Origin: an uncultured Clostridia bacterium
GTDB taxonomy: Bacteria > Bacillota > Clostridia > Monoglobales > Monoglobaceae
DNA length: 64,000 nucleotides
Assembly (NCBI GenBank): GCA_934454115.1
Contig: CAKSFQ010000002.1
Span: 81,548 to 145,547, forward strand
Direction: 5' to 3'
Shown here: in pieces, positions 35,974 through 44,984 of the stretch
How the letters are laid out: each line of letters begins with the position of its first letter
How positions within the stretch are numbered: the stretch's first letter is position 1
Translations under genes and position numbers: made by a program
Notes under the pieces: generated by a model
Databases searched by the model: none
What the model saw: the letters and a program-made list of their open reading frames with translations, nothing else
What the model was told of the DNA's origin: nothing

Positions 35974-37497
35974 TTATACAAAACGGCCGGTAACTTTCTT
36001 TTTATATTCCCGCGGTGTATACCCTGTATATTTTTTAAAGGCGGTAAAGAAGTAGTTATAGGAGTTGAAACCCACCTCCGAATAAAGACCTTTCAAGCTG
36101 GTCTTGTCTTGTGCCAAAAGGAGTTTGGCACGCTCGATTCGATACTCGGTCAGATAATTTGACGGTGACTTATCAAGTTCCTTTTTGAATACCGACCGTA
36201 ACTGCTGTTCACTCAATCCAACGTGATCTGCTATGTCTTTGAGCGAGATGTTTTTGGAATAATTCTTTTCGATATAGTTGATTACTCCTTGAATATATTG
36301 AGAGTGTCTTTGCAGATTTTTTGATGTAATGTAGGTGTTGATTACATCGCTGAACATGCCCTTGCACCATTCCATTTGACGCTTAAGAGAAAAGCCTTGC
36401 TCAAGGGGAGAAATCTCCGGAAAGGAAATGTGAAAGTCTGCGCAGAATTTTGTTGCGATGGATACAAGATCGCCGATCAGGATATCGGTCGATGTATTCG
36501 GTTCTATGTGGGAGAAAACCTCTTCCAGACATTCGGTAAGCCGTTCCATATTTAAATCGGAAATTGCGCTGAGCAGAGTTTTCTCCTGTTTAATGGAGAG
36601 GGTGCAAATTGTATTATTCAGTGCAGGATACGGCGTTTTTTTACCTGCAAACGGCGCTGTTTTCAGCATAGACATGGATTCGTCAAAGCATTGGTGCAGC
36701 GTGTAGTCGTTTGATGAAAGGCAGCTTATGCCCCAAAGCGTGTTAAAATTAAAAAACTTATACACTGAGGCGGTAATCTGCTGGATATACTGATTGATTC
36801 GGTGCATAATCGCAACCTCGGTTTCATCGGCAGAAAACGGAAGGTATGATATCATTGCGTTTTCGTTCCGAAATATTACGTAATCCTTGACTTCTTTAAT
36901 GTTTTGCGCAATGAGATTGCAGATGTTCTGATACAGAATATCGATTTCTTCTTCGGTGTAAATCGGTGTACGCAGCCGTTCGCTGTCAATACTCATGGCA
37001 AGGACAAGCGCGTTGGTGGGTTTGAAATCATCCGTTTTACCGAGGATGGAATCCTGCACTTTATTACGGTATACTTCCTCGCGGCGGAGATTTTCTTCAA
37101 ATGCGGATCGGTTTTCGCTACCGGTGATTTGCTTGCTGAGCGTGGTTAAAATTTCTACAACGGATTCAGTGGACAGGCTATATTTTAAAATATAATCGGT
37201 TACATTGGCCGAAAAGGCCTGTTTGATATAATCAAAGTCACTGTAATTGCTCATGATGACGACCTTAATATGCGGAAAATGCTTACGAATATATTTTGAA
37301 AGTGCAATCCCATCCATTTCAGGCATGGCAACATCGGTAAAAACAACATCGACAGGATGCGACTTTATAAATTCAATGGCTTCCTTGCCGTTGGATGCAT
37401 CGCCGATTACATGAAAACCATGTTTTTTATAATCGACAATACTGCTGAGCTTATTGCGTGATAAATATTCGTCATCTACGATAAGTATGTTGTTCAT
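35974..37497 (-). CDS. YesN-like response regulator, receiver domain plus AraC DNA-binding domain
   Basis: 507 residues. N-terminal receiver domain (1-120) with acidic pocket D8-D9, phospho-acceptor D55 in FTDVAMPEMDG and K105 in YILKY. A middle region of about 270 residues is typical for this subfamily, and the C-terminal 100 residues form an AraC-type double helix-turn-helix ending YTGYTPREYKKK. It is the DNA-binding output partner of the sensor kinase, whose gene overlaps it by 4 bases (ATGA), so the two are translationally coupled. YesM/YesN-type pairs control pectin or other oligosaccharide uptake operons (known for Bacillus subtilis). The divergent importer at 39439 is the obvious candidate target (inference). 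Confidence 0.93.
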   Translation of the reverse strand: MNNILIVDDEYLSRNKLSSIVDYKKHGFHVIGDASNGKEAIEFIKSHPVDVVFTDVAMPEMDGIALSKYIRKHFPHIKVVIMSNYSDFDYIKQAFSANVTDYILKYSLSTESVVEILTTLSKQITGSENRSAFEENLRREEVYRNKVQDSILGKTDDFKPTNALVLAMSIDSERLRTPIYTEEEIDILYQNICNLIAQNIKEVKDYVIFRNENAMISYLPFSADETEVAIMHRINQYIQQITASVYKFFNFNTLWGISCLSSNDYTLHQCFDESMSMLKTAPFAGKKTPYPALNNTICTLSIKQEKTLLSAISDLNMERLTECLEEVFSHIEPNTSTDILIGDLVSIATKFCADFHISFPEISPLEQGFSLKRQMEWCKGMFSDVINTYITSKNLQRHSQYIQGVINYIEKNYSKNISLKDIADHVGLSEQQLRSVFKKELDKSPSNYLTEYRIERAKLLLAQDKTSLKGLYSEVGFNSYNYFFTAFKKYTGYTPREYKKKVTGRFV

Positions 37498-39269
37498 AAC
37501 TCGCTCTCCTTTCGCTGCTGCGCCGCCGGAATATACGGGATTTCAATCATAACGCTCGTCTGGACAAAGGGGATACTGGATATGCTGATGCCGTATTCAT
37601 TGCCAAAGGTCAGCTTAATCCGGCGGTTTACATTATTCAGACCCAAATGGGATGCGTTGCCGGAATCCGGATGAAATAAATTTTTAAGCTTATCCGGAGC
37701 AATCCCAACGCCGTTGTCGGTGATTTTTATAAAGACCTTATTGTCGCTGCGATATGCTTTGATAAGGATAAACTGTCCGGGCTTATCCGTGAAACCGTGT
37801 TTTATAGAATTTTCCACGACGGGCTGCAGGAGCATTTTCAGCGTCATGCAGCTTAATACGGAATCGTCCGCCATAATCTCCAGGTGAATGTCGTTGACAA
37901 ATTTATGCTGCATTAAAGTCATATAGCCTTTCAGATACTCAAATTCCTTTTCGAGCAAAACCAGTTTATCGGTTTCAGTAACGGAATACCGGAGAAGCAT
38001 GGCAAGCGATTTTGAAATTTCGCTGATGGTGGTGTTTTTTTGGTATTCTGCAGACGTTTGAATCACGTTCAGTGTGTTGTAAATCATATGCGGATTGATT
38101 TGTGCTTTTAAAATCTGAATTTCATCCACACGTTTCTTTTCTTCCAGGCTATTGATGGATTTAAGCTGCTCCGATATAGTATCAACAAGCTGATTGATTT
38201 TATCCGAAATCATAACAATCTCGCTGTCGTTTGCCGACGGAGTAAAGCTTTTAATTTCATTGATGTTATTAAGATTAATTGTTTCGATATGATCGCTCAG
38301 CTGTTTAAAGCTTTTTTTGGTGGATGAAAAGGTCAGCGTCAGCAGCAGTACGGTAGTCAGAATCACAAAAATCATGATCGTCATAAGCAGTCTTAGCATT
38401 TGACGATACGATGCATAGAGCTGCTTGGTGGGACAAAATGTAATATTCAGCCAGTTTGGGGATGAAGTGAACTTTTTTGCCATAATAAAGTATTCTTCCC
38501 CGTCGATGTCTATTGTGGAAAGGCTTTCATAGGGTTTATTTCGATTGATGCTGTCAAGCAGAACCGAAAGCATGGGTTCGTCAAATCCGGGTTCGTTGGT
38601 GAAAATGATATTATTGTTCGGGTCAAGAATCACAGTGCGCAGCAGGCCGTTCATGTGGCTGATGCCAAAGTGATTGACGATAATGGAATTTTTTAAATCC
38701 AGAAGAACAATCCCCAAAACTCTGTCTTGTGATGTGATGGCTTTTGCAAGTGTAATACCGCTCCGCGAGGATGTTTGATAGATAAAACGCCTGTTTAAAA
38801 GAACAATGTCGCCATCGCTTTCGGCAATGCTTTTGTAGAGCTCGGTTTTACTGATATTTTCGGGAAAGTATGCTCCGGCGGTAAGGGTAACGTCAGGCGA
38901 TATCAGAGCAATGCCGTTGACATCGTTCGTGAGTATGTCGAAATTATTTAGAAGATATTCTCGTGCCGCAACCCGGTTTTCCTGAGTAGGGGATAATAAG
39001 TAACTGTGCACAGTGTCGTTTGCGGCGATCGTGCTGATATTGGAACGCAGAGTATAAAGATCATTTTCAAATTTTGAGTTTGCATTTCGGACAATATCGG
39101 AAATGTAGGAATCGGATAACTCGTGCACGTTTTTGTGTACATTAACGGTCCATACGGCGATGATAATGATAATTGATAGAATCGTAAAGGACATTAAAAG
39201 AAAGAACAAACGCGACAACGCGCTTTTTTTTATTTTCATCAATCCGTCAAATATTCCGCAATGCTTCAT
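37494..39269 (-). CDS. YesM-like sensor histidine kinase
   Basis: 591 residues. Membrane segment at about 19-44, an extracytoplasmic Cache-like sensor of about 245 residues, second membrane segment at about 290-312, HAMP-like linker, then a HisKA_7TM/LytS-type dimerisation motif with H394 in QINPHMIYNTL, and an ATPase domain with N box VVENSIKHGF and G box DNGVGIAP. It autophosphorylates on the His and passes phosphate to D55 of the coupled regulator. The start at 39269 has AAGGAGG 6 bases upstream on the minus strand, better than an internal Met 10 codons later. Probably senses an extracellular sugar directly or with the binding protein encoded divergently. Confidence 0.93.
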   Translation of the reverse strand: MKHCGIFDGLMKIKKSALSRLFFLLMSFTILSIIIIIAVWTVNVHKNVHELSDSYISDIVRNANSKFENDLYTLRSNISTIAANDTVHSYLLSPTQENRVAAREYLLNNFDILTNDVNGIALISPDVTLTAGAYFPENISKTELYKSIAESDGDIVLLNRRFIYQTSSRSGITLAKAITSQDRVLGIVLLDLKNSIIVNHFGISHMNGLLRTVILDPNNNIIFTNEPGFDEPMLSVLLDSINRNKPYESLSTIDIDGEEYFIMAKKFTSSPNWLNITFCPTKQLYASYRQMLRLLMTIMIFVILTTVLLLTLTFSSTKKSFKQLSDHIETINLNNINEIKSFTPSANDSEIVMISDKINQLVDTISEQLKSINSLEEKKRVDEIQILKAQINPHMIYNTLNVIQTSAEYQKNTTISEISKSLAMLLRYSVTETDKLVLLEKEFEYLKGYMTLMQHKFVNDIHLEIMADDSVLSCMTLKMLLQPVVENSIKHGFTDKPGQFILIKAYRSDNKVFIKITDNGVGIAPDKLKNLFHPDSGNASHLGLNNVNRRIKLTFGNEYGISISSIPFVQTSVMIEIPYIPAAQQRKESEL

Positions 39270-39296
39270 GGTGTGCCTCCTTCCTTCTCATAGTCA

Positions 39297-39325
39297 AATT
39301 TAACATAATTTAAAATAAAATTCAA
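39297..39325 (-). promoter_or_regulatory. Candidate promoter for the kinase-regulator operon
   Basis: On the minus strand TTGAAT (plus 39320-39325), 17-base spacer, TAAATT (plus 39297-39302). Each box matches consensus at four of six positions. Confidence 0.35.
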
Positions 39326-39383
39326 TGATAATCTACAAAAATATTCGGATTTTAGAGTAAATCAAGCGGATTTTGTAACAAAG

Positions 39384-39413
39384 TTGAAAAAATGTATGGT
39401 AAAATATTATCAT
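39384..39413 (+). promoter_or_regulatory. Candidate promoter for the second lyase/importer run
   Basis: TTGAAA at 39384-39389, 18-base spacer, TATCAT at 39408-39413, 25 bases before the start codon at 39439. The short leader fits; an activator (probably the YesN-like regulator) would bind upstream in the AT-rich divergent gap. Confidence 0.35.
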
Positions 39414-39438
39414 AATAGAGATCAAGGGGGATAAAAAT

Positions 39439-40929
39439 ATGTTAAAAAAGCTAAAAAAAGGGATCTGCATTACACTATCGGCAGCGCTTGCCGCATCATG
39501 CCTGGCAGGCTGCGGTATGAAGAAAAGCGCATCCGGTGAAGGTGAGCTTTTGTTCTATGTGATCGGCACGGAGAAAGGGGACACGTCTGCTATTATAGAA
39601 CAGGCCAATGCAATCATTAAAGATAAAACCGGTTATTCCGTTAAATTTGAATATCTGAATACCGATAATTACGATTTGACGTTGTCATCGGGGGACAGCT
39701 TTGATTTGATTGCTGCGCCGGACTATATGAATTATTGGCAGAATGCTGCAAAGGGTGCATTCGCTGAGATAACCGATGAGGATTTAAAAGAATATGTACC
39801 TTACTATTGGAAAAACGCAGATAAAGAAAAGGATGTCACCAAGTACAAGGGTACGCGTTACGGTATCGCACATATGTCCTATTATGCGCCGGATCGCTGT
39901 ATCGCAGCAAGAGGCGATCTGATGGACAAATACGGCATCAAGTCTCTGGACAACAAAGAGGAGATTGAAAAATATCTGACGGCGGTTGCGGAGAATGAAA
40001 CGGATATGATTCCGTTTGATATGCCGGGCGGAAACTCCTATCTGATGCTTGCTATGTTTGCGAGCGACTGGGGCTGGGCGCCGGTCGGAAGTCTCAGCTA
40101 CGGCGAACACGTATACTTTAAGGTTGACGATCCGGAACATAAATTGTTTATTGCGGCGGAGCAGCCGGAGATGCTGGAGTTTATTAAAACGATGAAGCGT
40201 TGGAACGACAAGGGGTTTTTCTCAAAGAGCATTATGTCGAGCAAGACCCAGTCGGTGGACTCCTTTAAAGCCGGAAGAAGCGCGTTTGCGCTGGTAAACA
40301 GCCCGGCGGAGTGTCAGACGGTATACACGGATTTGCAGGCCGATGAGAGGGCAAAGTGGGATGTAAGGTTCTTCCCAAGGTATGAAAAGCAGCAGCAGAT
40401 GTATAACTTTACGAACGGCATCGTTGCGGTATCCGCGTTTTCAAAGAATAAAGAAGCTGCTCTTAAAGTAGTCAACGAAATGTACTCCAATCAGGAAGTT
40501 TACAATCTTTTGCACTATGGCATTAAGGATAAGCATTACACACTGAATGATAAGAATGAAATTACACTTCTGCCGGAAGCGGACAATGCCGGCGTGCTGA
40601 ATACGTGTATTGATAACGACGCGTATACATACACCTCGGAACTTAATTTTCCCGGACACGAGGAACTGGTTGAAAAACTGAAAGAACAGAGAGTATACAA
40701 TCCGGCCGTAAATTGCCCGGTATCGGATGAAGGTATCAGAGAGATTAAACTGGCGCTTACAGAAATTTATTCACAGTATACGGCTCCGCTGTATTATGGC
40801 ATCATGACCGGAACCCCGGAGGAGGAACTGAAAAAGGAACTAAGTTCTCTGAAGACTGCCGGTATCGATCAGTATAAAGAAGCGGTTCAGTCGCAGCTTG
40901 ATGAATATATGAAGAGCGTAGCTGAGTAG
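39439..40929 (+). CDS. Sugar ABC transporter substrate-binding lipoprotein (system 2)
   Basis: 496 residues. Signal sequence with lipobox LAGC, so a lipid-anchored extracytoplasmic protein. The remainder is an extracellular solute-binding protein of the same broad class as the one at 28145 but only distantly similar, with a C-terminal alpha-helical tail of about 40 residues. ATG 39439 follows AAGGGGGA. First gene of the second run, divergent from the kinase gene across a 169-base gap. A strong hairpin follows at 40936-40977, as often seen after binding-protein genes to keep their message abundant. Confidence 0.92.
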   Translation: MLKKLKKGICITLSAALAASCLAGCGMKKSASGEGELLFYVIGTEKGDTSAIIEQANAIIKDKTGYSVKFEYLNTDNYDLTLSSGDSFDLIAAPDYMNYWQNAAKGAFAEITDEDLKEYVPYYWKNADKEKDVTKYKGTRYGIAHMSYYAPDRCIAARGDLMDKYGIKSLDNKEEIEKYLTAVAENETDMIPFDMPGGNSYLMLAMFASDWGWAPVGSLSYGEHVYFKVDDPEHKLFIAAEQPEMLEFIKTMKRWNDKGFFSKSIMSSKTQSVDSFKAGRSAFALVNSPAECQTVYTDLQADERAKWDVRFFPRYEKQQQMYNFTNGIVAVSAFSKNKEAALKVVNEMYSNQEVYNLLHYGIKDKHYTLNDKNEITLLPEADNAGVLNTCIDNDAYTYTSELNFPGHEELVEKLKEQRVYNPAVNCPVSDEGIREIKLALTEIYSQYTAPLYYGIMTGTPEEELKKELSSLKTAGIDQYKEAVQSQLDEYMKSVAE

Positions 40930-40935
40930 AAAAAA

Positions 40936-40977
40936 GGCAGCGCGTGACACTCGCGGCAAGCGGTGTCGTGCGCTGCC
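40936..40977 (+). other. Intercistronic hairpin after binding-protein gene
   Basis: GGCAGCGC at 40936-40943 pairs with GCGCTGCC at 40970-40977, with an inner GACAC/GTGTC stem. There is no T tract, so it is more likely an mRNA stabiliser or processing site than a full terminator. Confidence 0.7.
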
Positions 40978-41007
40978 GGCTGTACGGTCATAAAGGAGGA
41001 CATTAGT

Positions 41008-41976
41008 TTGAAACAGAATGACGACATCGTTTGCAGCAGGATCTGCAATCAAAAAAGTTTAATGCAGCGGGCGTGGATTAGCTTTAAAAGAACAAAGGTA
41101 TTATATCTGATGCTTTTGCCGGCGATCATCCTCACGGTTGTCCTTGCATACATACCGATGGGCGGTGTAATTATCGCATTCAAGGATTATAAGTATAATC
41201 TGGGGATTCTTGGAAGCCCGTGGGTAGGGCTTCAGAATTTCAAATACTTTGTTACATCCGGAAAGATGTGGCTGCTTACGCGGAACACGCTGGCATATAA
41301 TCTGATGTTTATGGCAGCGGACACCGTATTTCAGATATTTATGGCAATTCTGATATCTGAGATGTGTACGAAGTATTACAAGAGATGCCTGCAAAGTGTG
41401 ATGATTTTACCAAATTTTCTGTCGTGGGTTATCATTGGCGGACTGGCTTACAATATATTAAACTATGAATTTGGTACGTTAAATATGGTGCTGACGAATC
41501 TCGGCTTTGACAGAATTGATGTTTACAACAACGTCGGCGTATGGAAGTGGATTTTCCTGTTTGTGCGTTTATGGCAGGGGACGGGGTACGGTATGATTTT
41601 TTACCTGGCTGCCATAACGGGCATCAATCCCGAACTTTATGAAGCAGCATACCTTGACGGCTGCGGTCTGATTAAAAGAATTCGCTATGTCACGCTGCCT
41701 ATGATATTGCCGACCGTATGTATTTTGATTCTTTTGGGTCTTGGCGGAATTTTAAAAGGAAACATGGATATGTTCTATCAGTTAATCGGAGAAAACAGCA
41801 ACTTATATGACGCAACGGATGTCATTGATACCTATGTGTTCCGATCCCTTACCAAACTGAAGGATTATACGGTTACGACGGCGGCAGGACTTTATCAGCA
41901 GGTAATTGGGTTTATTCTTGTGATGACGGTGAATGCGATTGTCAAAAAGATTAGCCCGGATAGTGCAATATTCTGA
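41008..41976 (+). CDS. Sugar ABC transporter permease, LplB type (system 2)
   Basis: 322 residues with six predicted membrane segments and EAA loop EAAYLDGCGLIKRIRYVTLP. The start is taken as TTG 41008 since AAAGGAGGA at 40992-41000 lies 7 bases upstream; longer readings begin inside the upstream hairpin. Same family as the permease at 26250 but clearly a separate lineage. It forms the importer core with 41991. Confidence 0.92.
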   Translation: MKQNDDIVCSRICNQKSLMQRAWISFKRTKVLYLMLLPAIILTVVLAYIPMGGVIIAFKDYKYNLGILGSPWVGLQNFKYFVTSGKMWLLTRNTLAYNLMFMAADTVFQIFMAILISEMCTKYYKRCLQSVMILPNFLSWVIIGGLAYNILNYEFGTLNMVLTNLGFDRIDVYNNVGVWKWIFLFVRLWQGTGYGMIFYLAAITGINPELYEAAYLDGCGLIKRIRYVTLPMILPTVCILILLGLGGILKGNMDMFYQLIGENSNLYDATDVIDTYVFRSLTKLKDYTVTTAAGLYQQVIGFILVMTVNAIVKKISPDSAIF

Positions 41977-41990
41977 GGGGGACAAAGGAA

Positions 41991-42869
41991 ATGAAACAAA
42001 AATCAACAGAAACAGTGCTTTTTAACATATTTGCAATCGGATTCACTACTTTGTTTTCCGTTCTTTGTCTGTTGCCGATATTGCTGACGATTTCGGGGTC
42101 ATTTACACCGGAACAGGATCTTCTTCGCGGATTGAAGTTGATTCCCGACCGCTTTACGACTGCGGCATATCAGATGGTGCTGAAGGATCCGAACTCTATG
42201 CTGAATGCATACGGCGTTACGATTCGGCTTGTTGTGATTGGAACGGCGCTCAGCCTGTTTATAACAACCATGACGGCCTATGTGCTTTACCGGCGTGACT
42301 TTCCGGCAAGAAACTTTTTTGCGTTTTTCTTTTTCTTTACGACCCTGTTCAGCGGCGGCCTTGTCCCTCACTATGTCTGGTTTACAGAGCTGGGACTTAG
42401 AAACACGTTTACGATTCTTTTAATTACATCGCTTTTCAGCGTTTTTAACATGATCATTGTCCGCAGTTATTTTACGGGTAACATACCGCAGTCTCTGGTA
42501 GAATCCGCAAGGATTGACGGAGCGGGAGATTTTAAAATCTATTGTTCGATTGTTATGCCGTCCGCTGGTCCCATTCTTGCAACCGTTGGGCTTTTGACCG
42601 CTTTGGCATACTGGAATAACTGGAGTACGGCAATGATTTACATTACCGACAGTAAGCTATATCCGTTGCAATATTACCTTTACCGTGTATTCCAGGAGGC
42701 GCAGCTTAAGGCAAAAATGTCAGAGATGGGGCAGGTCACGGGATCGTCACCCACCGAGTCCTATAAATTGGCAATGACTGTGTTTACGATGGGGCCGGTT
42801 GTGCTATTCTATCCGTTTGTTCAAAAATATTTTGTATCGGGTGTGACGATTGGCGCAGTGAAGGAATAA
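41991..42869 (+). CDS. Sugar ABC transporter permease, YtcP/LplC type (system 2)
   Basis: 292 residues, six predicted membrane segments and EAA loop ESARIDGAGDFKIYCSIVMP; the first Glu is kept and the following Ala is replaced by Ser. It ends QKYFVSGVTIGAVKE, the family tail. ATG 41991, 14 bases after the first permease, with a GAGGGGG element at 41975-41981. As in system 1, no ATPase subunit is encoded in the run. Confidence 0.92.
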   Translation: MKQKSTETVLFNIFAIGFTTLFSVLCLLPILLTISGSFTPEQDLLRGLKLIPDRFTTAAYQMVLKDPNSMLNAYGVTIRLVVIGTALSLFITTMTAYVLYRRDFPARNFFAFFFFFTTLFSGGLVPHYVWFTELGLRNTFTILLITSLFSVFNMIIVRSYFTGNIPQSLVESARIDGAGDFKIYCSIVMPSAGPILATVGLLTALAYWNNWSTAMIYITDSKLYPLQYYLYRVFQEAQLKAKMSEMGQVTGSSPTESYKLAMTVFTMGPVVLFYPFVQKYFVSGVTIGAVKE

Positions 42870-42882
42870 TTTTTGAAAAATG

Positions 42883-42919
42883 ACAGGGGCATGCCCCTGT
42901 TGGTGTTATCTAACACCAA
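42883..42919 (+). other. Two adjacent hairpins between importer and secreted genes
   Basis: ACAGGGGCATGCCCCTGT at 42883-42900 is a perfect palindrome, followed at once by TTGGTGTTA at 42900-42908 and its complement TAACACCAA at 42911-42919. No T tract follows. They probably separate importer and secreted-protein expression levels. Confidence 0.65.
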
Positions 42920-42958
42920 CAAATTATATAACGCTAAGAGTGAAAAGGAGGAAGTGTA

Positions 42959-44926
42959 TTGAAAAAATTAAGGTATTACATATGTATGGTCCTTTGTGTT
43001 TCAATGCTTTTTTGCGTAATACCGCTTTCCGGTGCGGCAAGCTCGGAAGATTACACGCTTGGGATGATGCGATACACGGATGCTACAGGGAATCCGGTGA
43101 CGGCGATACCGCCCGGCGTGCTTAAAGTTAGCATGCCTGTAAAGCCCAATCATGCGGCAGCCGGTGATTTGGTGTTCGCTATGATTTTGTATAGCGGCAA
43201 CAAAATGGTTGATTCAGATTGTACTGTGTATCAAAAGAGTGATTTGACATCCGGAAAAGAGCTCATTGCGCAATTGAATGTCCCGGACGGGATTACGGAT
43301 GCCAGAGCGGTAACGATACTTTGGAATGACCTGAACAATATGAAAGCGGTCTGCGCAGCAGGCGTTTTTCCCCGTGGCGAGAATATACTTCGCAGATTGA
43401 CGGTCGGAGGGGCAGCGCCGGAGGGCTTCCAGCCATCCGTAAAGGAATATGAGCAGTACGTTCCGATTGACGCAAAGGAAAAACCGGCGGTGTTGGCAGA
43501 AGCGGCAAACAACGCCTCCAACGTCAAGTATATCGGAAACAATAGCTTTCCCGGTAAAACGCAAATCGAATTGACAGCGCCGGATGGAAGTGCAATATCA
43601 GTTTACACCGTGACCTACAAGACGGAAAAATCCCTTGCATCCGGCGCAAGAGTCGTAAAGGCAAACGGCGAGACCTATGTTACGCAAGATGTCGGAAAAA
43701 ACCTTAATCCGGGTGACGGCGGCGACGTCAAGGATCCGAACCGGACGGCGGAAAACGGAAGATTGGGAAGCCGCGTACACTGGGACAGAGCGCAGCCAAC
43801 CAACATTAATACAGGCTATACCAACGAGGTGCGCAGTATTGCGGACGAATATAAGTTTGTAGAGGGCAGCGATTATTTAATGTGCACGGCAGAGGCGGGA
43901 CAGCGTGCCAATAACGGATATCAGAATTACGTTCGTTTATATCGCAGTGCAACCTTGTATGTGTTTTCCGGCGGCGCAGTTGCTGCTGACGGTTGGGAAT
44001 TAAGGAAGGGTTCATCCCCCTTTATGGTTGTTAGAAACGACACAACAAGGAATTTAAGCTATGTTTCATCAAGGCACATCGAGGTGGATAATGCAGCTGC
44101 CGGAATTGATGTGGCAATCCCATGCGAAACCATGTATAACATCAATGAGAACGGGGCAAAAACAGGTGAAGTATCCATAACGGCAATTGTCTATGACCCG
44201 TATGAAAAAATTGGCGACAACGAGGTAGATACAACCCCCGGACCGAATCCGACAGAGCCGCCGGCACCGACTGCTACACCGGCGCCTACCGATACACCGT
44301 CTCCGACAGAGCCGCCGCAGCCGACACCCGCTCCAGAACCCGTGAAAAAGGTGACCTTTACCAAGTGGGAGGATACGAATAATGACGGTATCGAGGAAGA
44401 AACGCCGCTTACAATCATCGATCAAAGTACCTCCAAAGAAACGGAAATTTCCGGTGATTTTAAAGTGAAAAGTGAGGATTCTTACGGCAGCAAAGTCTTT
44501 CCGAACAGGACACAGCCGGTTAACGATAAATACACTAACGAGGTGGTGAGCATTGTTTCGGATTATGATTTTCTGCTTGGCAGTGACTATGTAAGGAGTT
44601 GTCTCGCCGAATCCAATTTAAGAGCGCCGGGCGGTGTTGAAACAAGCTTTATGATATATAAGGACACAACGGTCTATGTGTTTGCGGGCGGTGTGAACGA
44701 AGAGGCCGCGCTGGAAAACGGCTGGACAGTGAGGACAACCGATATCAATGAACCATATATGGTGATACGGCGTGACTGGACGGATCATATGACCTGTGTT
44801 ATGACAAAGAAGTTTGAAAACGTAGATCAAACTTATGGCACAAAGGTCGTGATTAACAGGCAGATGCTAACCGGCGCTGTCAATATTACAGTGCTTGATG
44901 ACGAAAACCGGCCTGTTCCGCAGTAA
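42959..44926 (+). CDS. Secreted protein with two copies of an unrecognised repeat domain and a Thr/Pro linker
   Basis: 655 residues from TTG 42959, preceded by AAGGAGG at 42946-42952. Signal peptide to about residue 26. An N-terminal module (about 30-130) of the kind recurring in other proteins here (TILWNDLNNM), a cadherin-like sandwich at about 140-225 (LRRLTVGG…FQPSVKEYE), then two copies of a roughly 145-residue domain at about 270-415 and 510-655, separated by a Thr/Pro-rich linker at about 425-465. The copies share G-S-[RK]-V, D/N-R-x-x-P, Y-T-N-E-V, G-S-D-Y and T-[LV]-Y-V-F-[SA]-G-G. No enzyme motif is recognised; a binding or structural role is likely. Confidence 0.7.
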   Translation: MKKLRYYICMVLCVSMLFCVIPLSGAASSEDYTLGMMRYTDATGNPVTAIPPGVLKVSMPVKPNHAAAGDLVFAMILYSGNKMVDSDCTVYQKSDLTSGKELIAQLNVPDGITDARAVTILWNDLNNMKAVCAAGVFPRGENILRRLTVGGAAPEGFQPSVKEYEQYVPIDAKEKPAVLAEAANNASNVKYIGNNSFPGKTQIELTAPDGSAISVYTVTYKTEKSLASGARVVKANGETYVTQDVGKNLNPGDGGDVKDPNRTAENGRLGSRVHWDRAQPTNINTGYTNEVRSIADEYKFVEGSDYLMCTAEAGQRANNGYQNYVRLYRSATLYVFSGGAVAADGWELRKGSSPFMVVRNDTTRNLSYVSSRHIEVDNAAAGIDVAIPCETMYNINENGAKTGEVSITAIVYDPYEKIGDNEVDTTPGPNPTEPPAPTATPAPTDTPSPTEPPQPTPAPEPVKKVTFTKWEDTNNDGIEEETPLTIIDQSTSKETEISGDFKVKSEDSYGSKVFPNRTQPVNDKYTNEVVSIVSDYDFLLGSDYVRSCLAESNLRAPGGVETSFMIYKDTTVYVFAGGVNEEAALENGWTVRTTDINEPYMVIRRDWTDHMTCVMTKKFENVDQTYGTKVVINRQMLTGAVNITVLDDENRPVPQ

Positions 44927-44984
44927 TGTCAGAAATAATTTGTGTTGTTTATAAAAAAGTTGAAATATTTTAGGAGGAGAAGTC

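Noticed and set aside
44191..44418. Gly/Val-rich minus-strand frame resembling a repeat protein
   Set aside because: It is the complement of the Thr/Pro-rich linker of 42959.
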